DNA of 10,827 bases from Cloacimonetes bacterium UBA5210 (lineage in GTDB: Bacteria; Cloacimonadota; Cloacimonadia; Cloacimonadales; Cloacimonadaceae). The notes under the pieces were generated by a model. That model was given only the letters and a program-made list of their open reading frames with translations, made no database searches and was not told the DNA's origin. The position numbers and the translations under genes were made by a program. Location of the stretch: the NCBI GenBank assembly GCA_002412625.1, contig DHVK01000029.1, positions 84,694 through 95,520 of the forward strand. The letters run 5' to 3'. Below are positions 5,726 to 10,827 of this stretch, in pieces; the stretch's first letter is position 1, and each line of letters starts with the position of its first letter.

Positions 5726-8700
5726 ATGAGAAAACTAATATTGATCCTAAGCATAATGTGCATAAGCCTGTTAAATGCCGCAGCATTAGAGCTTTTTCAA
5801 GATACCGGATCCGGCGTCAATGCCAGGTTCGAGAGCTTGCGCGAAAGCCCGATGGTGCAACGCGCTAACACTTCAGATGTGGATGATGAATTCCCGGACA
5901 CTCCGAGCATCACCCGCACCCTCGTGTTTCCATACCGGAACGCGAATCTGAGCGTGAATCAAATGACTTGGAAAGTATTCAACAAACAGGGCGAATACCT
6001 CAGCAGCCGCAGTGAGATCTCAGATAGCACGGTAGAGCTGGTTCAGCCCTTCACCTTCAGGGAAATGCAGGGCATAAGCCTTCGGATTCACACTCAACGT
6101 GAGACTGAGACCGAGATCCTGACTCTGGACAACCTTGATATATCGGTGACGGGTTCCGGCAGCATCACACTGCCCCAGAGCGTTTCACCTGCATTTGTCG
6201 AAGCCTACAAGTCTCTTGCCGACAACTGGGATACTTCATACCTGAAATCCCTGCCGGTGGCGCGTCCCAAGATGCTAATCATCAGTCACCCCCAATTGGC
6301 GAATTTCCAGGCCGAGTTCATCCGCTGGAAACGCTCGCTGGGCTTTGATGTCTTTGTTATCAACCGGGTGGATGCCGGCTCTTCCATCCAGGAAATCCGC
6401 GAAACCATTCGGACTCATTATCTGGAGCACCGTTCGGATTACCTCCTGCTTCTGGGTGATACCGTGGGCAATTTCAGCGTACCAACGAACTTCTATCCTT
6501 CTCCGGAATATGCCGAAAACGACGCTGACGACAATTATTATACCATCCTGGAAGGCGATGATTACTTCCCGGAAATGCTGGTGGGCAGATTCTCTTTTAC
6601 GGACATCATGGAGTTTATCGTGATGGCGACCAAAACCATCAGCTACGAGCAAGAACCTTTTATGGAAGATACCACGTGGATGACTCGCGCTTTGACCGTG
6701 GCGGGAAACTATGCCGAGGGCAATCTGCGCCCCACCACTCCGGTGTGGATGAGCCGCTGGCTGCGCCAACGCTGGTTGGACTACGGTTATGCCCAGGTGG
6801 ATACCGTGTTCTATCCGCCCAGCTACCCCGGAACTTCCCTCATTACGCAATCGATCAACCAAGGTGTGCAAATCATCAGTTACCGCGGTTGGGGAGATGC
6901 CAACGGTTGGCACTATCCCAGCTTCCACATCCCGGATCTGAACAGCACCTTCAATGGTGCCCGCATGCCGATTGTTTATTCAATCGTGTGTAACACCGGC
7001 GATTTTGCCAATAGCGTGAACCCTTCCTTCGGAGAACGCTGGATGCGCATGGGCACCTCTGCCAGTTTGGGTGGCGCGGTAGCATTTGTCGGGCCCTCTG
7101 ATCTGCATACCAAGACCAGGTTCAACAACTCCATCGCCAGCGGAGCTTATCGCTCGATCATGGATTGGGACGTGCGCAGTTTCGGCACCTCGGTGCTGAT
7201 GGGCAAGATGGAACTATACAAGAACTTCCCGAACGATATTAACCCGGGTCAGTATGTACCCTTCTATTTCCACGTGTATAACATCCTCTCGGATCCTTCC
7301 CTGAACATGTGGAGCCTGGTCCCCAGCGTTATCGAAGAGAACATCATCGAAGGCGGCTTGACTTTCGCTCAATCTGCCTCACACATCCGCATCCTCGCTC
7401 CCCATCTGGAAAATGCGATCGTCTCTGGAACCAAGGACGACATCAATTTCACCTATTCCAGAGTGGTAAACGGAGTCGCTGTGCTGAACATCGATCCCGA
7501 GCAAGAAGGAGAGCTCACAGTGACCGTTTCCAAACCGGATTGGGTACCTTTGGTCAGAACTCTTACTCCGGATAATGCTGCCGGCATTGGCGTTGTTGCA
7601 AACACCGGCATGGATACCCGCATCAATCCTCATCAAACCGTTACCATCGATATCACAGTAAAGAACTATGCGGAGACCGCCTTTAGCGAAGTAAGCGCGC
7701 ATCTCGTTGAACACCCGAACTTCCAGATTACCGCGCTCAATCCCGATGCCTTCAATCTGGCTCCCGGAGCTTCTCACACCCTTCAGTATCAGCTGAAAGC
7801 CAACCACATGGTGCATCCCAATGATGTCATCAATCTGGATTTCCGGACCACAAATCCTTCCAGCCGGCATCTCTTCCAGATGGCAGGCGGCGGCGCCCGT
7901 ATCGTGGTCTTGGATCACAGCGGCAGCCTGGAGCTGAACCAGAATAACCAGGTAACTCTGCATATTGTGAATGCCGGCACTGCCGCTCTGCAAAATGCAC
8001 AAGTGACCGTGCAAGTGCTCACCGAGGCTGCCACAGTCAGCTCCGCACCGATCAACATCGGAACCATTGAAGTATCCGCGGAAGCTTCGTTCAACGTAAG
8101 CATCGGCTTGCAACCCAATGTCTGGGACGGACGCAACATCCCCCTAAAATTCATCTTCAGCGATGATCAGGGCTACGATTGGCCGGCATTCTACGCCTTT
8201 ACCGCCGGGCACCCCAGCTCCAATGATCCCACCGGACCCTGCCCCTATGGCTATTTTGCCTATGATGACACCGACCTCGATTATGAGCTGGCACCCGTTT
8301 ACGACTGGTTCGAGCTCGATCCGGAGTTCGGCGGTCCCGGAAACCTCTGGCTGATCATGGACGATGGCGTGAAACAAGTGGATCTGCCCTTCAATTTCAG
8401 ATTCTATGGTCAGGATTACAACTCCTTGACGATCAGCTCAAACGGCTGGGTGTCATTTATCCATACTGCTGAAAGCTATTTCAATAATCACTACATCCCC
8501 GCCGCGCTCGGTCCTGCCGCCTTGATTGCCGGTTATTGGGACGACCTGAAAGGCAAGAAGATCGGGGTCACCCCGGAAAACAACGATATCTTCGCCGATA
8601 TGCGCATCCTCTATTGGCACGATGCGGCAAACAACCGCTACATCGTGCAATACAACGAAGCTTATAACCAATATACGATCCAGGCCGGAGACGATGCTTC

Positions 8701-9244
8701 CCTCGAGAAATTCCAGATCATTCTCTATCCCAAGGATGGGGACGATGGTGATATCGTGTTTCAGTATCACACCGTGGATAACCCAGCAGTGAACGGCAAC
8801 TATGCTACGGTGGGGATCGAAGACCACCTGAGACGCAAAGGACTCACCTATACCTATGGCAACGTCTATCCCCAAACCGCCGCAATTCTGGAAGCCGGCA
8901 GAGTGATTCGCTTCACCACCACCGCTCCCGATAGCTATGTCTCAAATCAAGACGCGGTTGCCAGCCTGCCGGTGAGAAACCTGCGCAACTATCCCAACCC
9001 CTTCAACCCCAGCACTGTCATCTCTTTTGAGAGCAACAAGCCCTCCGTGGCCGGGCTGCAGATCTTCAATACCAAAGGCCAGTTGGTCAAAACCCTGCAC
9101 AATGGCCCAATTCAATCCGGAACTAATAGTTTCGTGTGGGGTGGCACCAATGATGCCGGAAAAACAGTAGCCAGCGGCATCTATTTCTACCGCTTGCAAA
9201 GCCCGGATGGAACATTCAGCCGCAAAATGCTGATGATGAAGTAA
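5726..9244 (+). CDS. C25 (gingipain-like) family protein with altered catalytic His, type IX sorting domain
   Basis: The 1172-residue protein has these parts in order: a signal peptide (about 1-19), an N-terminal region to about 179, a C25 domain (about 180-530), a gingipain-type Ig-like domain (about 534-616), CARDB-like Ig repeats (about 617-825), and a region from about 838 opening CPYGYFAYDDTD that I cannot name. It ends in a FlgD-like/type IX sorting domain from YPNPFNPS (1089-1096) to KMLMMK. Gingipains are cysteine proteases with a His/Cys dyad. Here C422 is kept in SIVCNTGDF, but the GHG motif reads G388-W389-G390, so Trp replaces the catalytic His. H396 and H400 are nearby. The protein should be exported and carried across the outer membrane by the type IX system, with the C-terminal domain as signal. 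It may be an inactive homologue, a binding protein, or an enzyme using another base. It has its own terminator. Confidence 0.9.
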   Translation: MRKLILILSIMCISLLNAAALELFQDTGSGVNARFESLRESPMVQRANTSDVDDEFPDTPSITRTLVFPYRNANLSVNQMTWKVFNKQGEYLSSRSEISDSTVELVQPFTFREMQGISLRIHTQRETETEILTLDNLDISVTGSGSITLPQSVSPAFVEAYKSLADNWDTSYLKSLPVARPKMLIISHPQLANFQAEFIRWKRSLGFDVFVINRVDAGSSIQEIRETIRTHYLEHRSDYLLLLGDTVGNFSVPTNFYPSPEYAENDADDNYYTILEGDDYFPEMLVGRFSFTDIMEFIVMATKTISYEQEPFMEDTTWMTRALTVAGNYAEGNLRPTTPVWMSRWLRQRWLDYGYAQVDTVFYPPSYPGTSLITQSINQGVQIISYRGWGDANGWHYPSFHIPDLNSTFNGARMPIVYSIVCNTGDFANSVNPSFGERWMRMGTSASLGGAVAFVGPSDLHTKTRFNNSIASGAYRSIMDWDVRSFGTSVLMGKMELYKNFPNDINPGQYVPFYFHVYNILSDPSLNMWSLVPSVIEENIIEGGLTFAQSASHIRILAPHLENAIVSGTKDDINFTYSRVVNGVAVLNIDPEQEGELTVTVSKPDWVPLVRTLTPDNAAGIGVVANTGMDTRINPHQTVTIDITVKNYAETAFSEVSAHLVEHPNFQITALNPDAFNLAPGASHTLQYQLKANHMVHPNDVINLDFRTTNPSSRHLFQMAGGGARIVVLDHSGSLELNQNNQVTLHIVNAGTAALQNAQVTVQVLTEAATVSSAPINIGTIEVSAEASFNVSIGLQPNVWDGRNIPLKFIFSDDQGYDWPAFYAFTAGHPSSNDPTGPCPYGYFAYDDTDLDYELAPVYDWFELDPEFGGPGNLWLIMDDGVKQVDLPFNFRFYGQDYNSLTISSNGWVSFIHTAESYFNNHYIPAALGPAALIAGYWDDLKGKKIGVTPENNDIFADMRILYWHDAANNRYIVQYNEAYNQYTIQAGDDASLEKFQIILYPKDGDDGDIVFQYHTVDNPAVNGNYATVGIEDHLRRKGLTYTYGNVYPQTAAILEAGRVIRFTTTAPDSYVSNQDAVASLPVRNLRNYPNPFNPSTVISFESNKPSVAGLQIFNTKGQLVKTLHNGPIQSGTNSFVWGGTNDAGKTVASGIYFYRLQSPDGTFSRKMLMMK

Positions 9245-9273
9245 AGCCTAAAACCGATAAACAATCAACGCTG

Positions 9274-9302
9274 AAAAGCGCTCCGGGACCGGGGCGCTTT
9301 TT
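9274..9302 (+). terminator. Rho-independent terminator of the C25 gene
   Basis: AAAAGCGC (9274-9281) pairs with GCGCTTTT (9294-9301). The stem continues through a T-G pair into CCGG/CCGG (9283-9286, 9289-9292). A T-run ends it at 9302. It lies 30 bases after the stop codon and is a strong, GC-rich hairpin. Confidence 0.93.
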
Positions 9303-9421
9303 CGCATTGGCGGTTTCGGCTTTATTGACAGATGAATCCCTCACCTTGCCCGGTCTGATGCTGATTCGCTAAACCGCAATCAGACTGATTTTGTGCTGTG
9401 ATCAAGCTGTGCTCACCCGAA

Positions 9422-9499
9422 GATAAGAACTTGATATCAGCTTGAGCCCGGGTTTGCCGGCCGCGGCAGGACCTTAGCAAGCCCTTAGCTGTGCGCTAT
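9422..9499 (+). repeat. Intergenic element, copy B
   Basis: The 9422-9447 block matches 2169-2194 at about 22 of 26 bases and contains the palindrome TGATATCA (9432-9439). The second block, AGCTGTGCGCTAT (9487-9499), matches 2231-2243 at 12 of 13. The sequence between the two blocks differs between copies and is GC-rich here. Both copies also carry nearby AGCTTGA/TCAAGCT motifs. Confidence 0.65.
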
Positions 9500-9593
9500 A
9501 GTTAGCCCGGTAAAAACACAACCGCGAGCTCATCATAGTGCTGGATCTCCGCTCAGATATGCTTACTCCGATTGAAAACCTTTGAGATACAAA

Positions 9594-9629
9594 AATCTGC
9601 GCGAATCCCTTCGATCTGCGACATCTGTG
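9594..9629 (+). repeat. ATCTGCG microrepeat
   Basis: ATCTGCG occurs at 9595-9601 and 9614-9620, and ATCTGTG at 9623-9629. A degenerate unit (AATCCCTTCG) fills the longer gap, giving a 9-10-base rhythm. It lies in a non-coding spacer. I recall similar motifs between genes in environmental bacterial genomes, but cannot confirm it here. Confidence 0.55.
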
Positions 9630-9840
9630 TGCTAATCAAGACCGAGGTTGCGTCCGTTACCGATATTCAGCTTGCCTGTCGTAAAGAGGAAAAGGCATTC
9701 TCCGGGCTATAGCAAAAACCGGGAGAAGTCCGCGCTAAGGAAATATATTCCCGCAAAGGAATGAAAAATGCGTAAGTTTTTCATACCCGAGTAAAAGAGA
9801 CTGTTTCGACGAACAAACGTTGGTGTACAAAGCATTTTAC

Positions 9841-9846
9841 AGGAGG
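9841..9846 (+). promoter_or_regulatory. Ribosome binding site of the FG-GAP gene
   Basis: A full AGGAGG lies four bases before the ATG at 9851. Confidence 0.85.
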
Positions 9847-9850
9847 CTTA

Positions 9851-10827
9851 ATGAAGCGTGTTACAATTCTTATATCCATGTTGTTATGCATGACAGTGCA
9901 GCTAAGTGCAATAGACAGTTTAGAGCTGATGAATACTTTATTTGGGGAATTTGACGGCTCTTGGTTTGGAGAACGAGTAGTTTCCATGGATTACAATGGC
10001 GATGGCTATGATGATGTGATAGTTCACTCACCTTATTGGAATCCCACCGGAGTTTACAACAGCATGCAATGTTGGGGGAAAATTTACTTCTATTGGGGTG
10101 GGCCTGATATGGATAATATCCCTGATTTCGTGATGGAAGGAACGGAGAATTGGGAGTTGTATCCGGCAGGACCATTTAATGGAGGTGATATCAATGGGGA
10201 TGGGATTGATGATCTGGTAATCACCTTACCTGTAGACCCGGCATGTGTGATAGCTGTATATTATGGGACAGCCAATCCCACGGGTATACCAGATTTAACA
10301 ATCACCATTCCATATGAAGTAATGGATTATATTGTATCATGGCCTCTTGGCGACATCAATGGAGATGGACGGGATGATTTGATGATACATTGCCCAATTT
10401 GGAGTAATCCTCAGATCTTTAAATTAATAATCTGGACTGGCAACGATGCCCCATTTGTAACCCTCTTGGAAACGACAAATGGCATAGTGTTCAGAACGGC
10501 CATTGGGGTTGGGGATGTAAATGGTGACAACTTCGACGACTACATCTTGCAGTATGGCATACCCGGCGGAACAAACATGAACAGTAGAATAGTGCTGTAT
10601 TATGGTGATGAAAACTTTCCGCAAGTAGACAGTCTGGTAATAACAGACAATACCGATGCCATAACAGTGCGATCGGCAAGCCCGTTAGGAGACCTTAATG
10701 GTGATGGTTATGCGGATTTTGAGTCGTATGTTGGTAAAGTGTGGTTTGGAGGGACAAATTTAACGCCGATTAATGATCTTGAACTGATGTATCACAACCC
10801 ACCCTACCATGAATGGTTCAACCCAGG
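9851..10827 (+). CDS. FG-GAP/VCBS repeat protein, secreted (3' end missing)
   Basis: The frame is open for 325 full codons to the window end, with no stop. It starts with a signal peptide (MKRVTILISMLLCMTVQLSA, probable cut before I21). Five calcium-binding motifs follow: DYNGDGYDD (47-55), DINGDGIDD (113-121), DINGDGRDD (168-176), DVNGDNFDD (222-230) and DLNGDGYAD (281-289), spaced 54-66 residues apart. This is the FG-GAP/VCBS repeat type, one motif per blade of a beta-propeller as in integrin alpha chains; seven blades would be usual, so the gene probably continues well beyond. Such proteins are extracellular and bind ligands or surfaces; the partner is unknown. A sorting domain like that of the C25 protein may sit in the missing C-terminus. 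Codon use differs from the C25 gene: I count 12 ATA codons in 325, against about 5 in 1172. Confidence 0.92.
   Translation, partial: MKRVTILISMLLCMTVQLSAIDSLELMNTLFGEFDGSWFGERVVSMDYNGDGYDDVIVHSPYWNPTGVYNSMQCWGKIYFYWGGPDMDNIPDFVMEGTENWELYPAGPFNGGDINGDGIDDLVITLPVDPACVIAVYYGTANPTGIPDLTITIPYEVMDYIVSWPLGDINGDGRDDLMIHCPIWSNPQIFKLIIWTGNDAPFVTLLETTNGIVFRTAIGVGDVNGDNFDDYILQYGIPGGTNMNSRIVLYYGDENFPQVDSLVITDNTDAITVRSASPLGDLNGDGYADFESYVGKVWFGGTNLTPINDLELMYHNPPYHEWFNP

Larger units (their letters stand above)
9303..9850. other. Long gene-free spacer before the FG-GAP gene
   Basis: About 550 bases lie between the terminator and the next start with no open frame of interest. The spacer contains copy B of the intergenic element (9422-9499), a small hairpin TGCCG/CGGCA around GCCG (9455-9468), a microrepeat of ATCTGCG-like units (9594-9629) and an imperfect hairpin TTCTCCGG/CCGGGAGAA with one bulged G (9698-9727). 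A promoter for the FG-GAP gene should lie near its right end, but I cannot point to convincing boxes. Confidence 0.6.

Noticed and set aside
9325..9330. TTGACA as a -35 box after the C25 terminator
   Set aside because: No -10-like sequence lies 16-18 bases downstream, where the DNA is GC-rich, and no gene follows for 520 bases.
9761..9784. Hairpin ATGAAAAA/TTTTTCAT, including a five-codon ATG to TAA frame
   Set aside because: The stem is almost all A-T and unlikely to be stable, and the tiny frame has no supporting context.

Overview
The window suggests a member of the FCB superphylum, most likely Candidatus Cloacimonadota or a close relative. The evidence is a 1172-residue C25 (gingipain-type) protein ending in a YPNPFNP/FlgD-like type IX secretion sorting domain, an FG-GAP repeat protein with a signal peptide, a Gram-negative lipoprotein and an outer-membrane beta-barrel protein. 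The phylum call is an inference from gene content and style. No phylogenetic marker protein is present.

Layout. Positions 1-90 hold two copies of a 30-bp sequence in a 60-bp tandem unit, starting exactly at base 1. A lipoprotein gene (157-924, +) and a GNAT acetyltransferase gene (945-1793, -) follow and converge with a 20-bp gap. The roughly 940 bp from 1794 to 2732 carry no convincing gene. They hold a GAAA-loop hairpin, part of an intergenic element that recurs near 9430, a terminator-like hairpin facing left, an inverted copy of the 60-bp unit and a degenerate direct copy. Next come tRNA-Pro(TGG) and tRNA-Val(TAC). A sugar-nucleotide-epimerase-like SDR gene starts 26 nt after tRNA-Val and overlaps a beta-barrel protein gene by 28 nt, so these four genes may form one transcription unit. 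After 145 bp comes the large C25 gene (5726-9244), closed by a strong rho-independent terminator. A 606-bp gene-free spacer rich in small repeats then precedes an FG-GAP/VCBS repeat protein (9851 to the window end, 3' end missing).

How the genes relate. Most of the proteins act at or outside the cell envelope: lipoprotein, outer-membrane barrel, secreted C25-like protein and secreted propeller-type protein. The epimerase could supply nucleotide sugars for surface glycans, but its substrate cannot be read from sequence. The most notable observation is that the C25 protein keeps the catalytic Cys (C422) while Trp (W389) occupies the position of the catalytic His, at the same 33-residue spacing as in gingipains. 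The second is a family of repeats, some inverted, on either side of the lipoprotein/GNAT pair.
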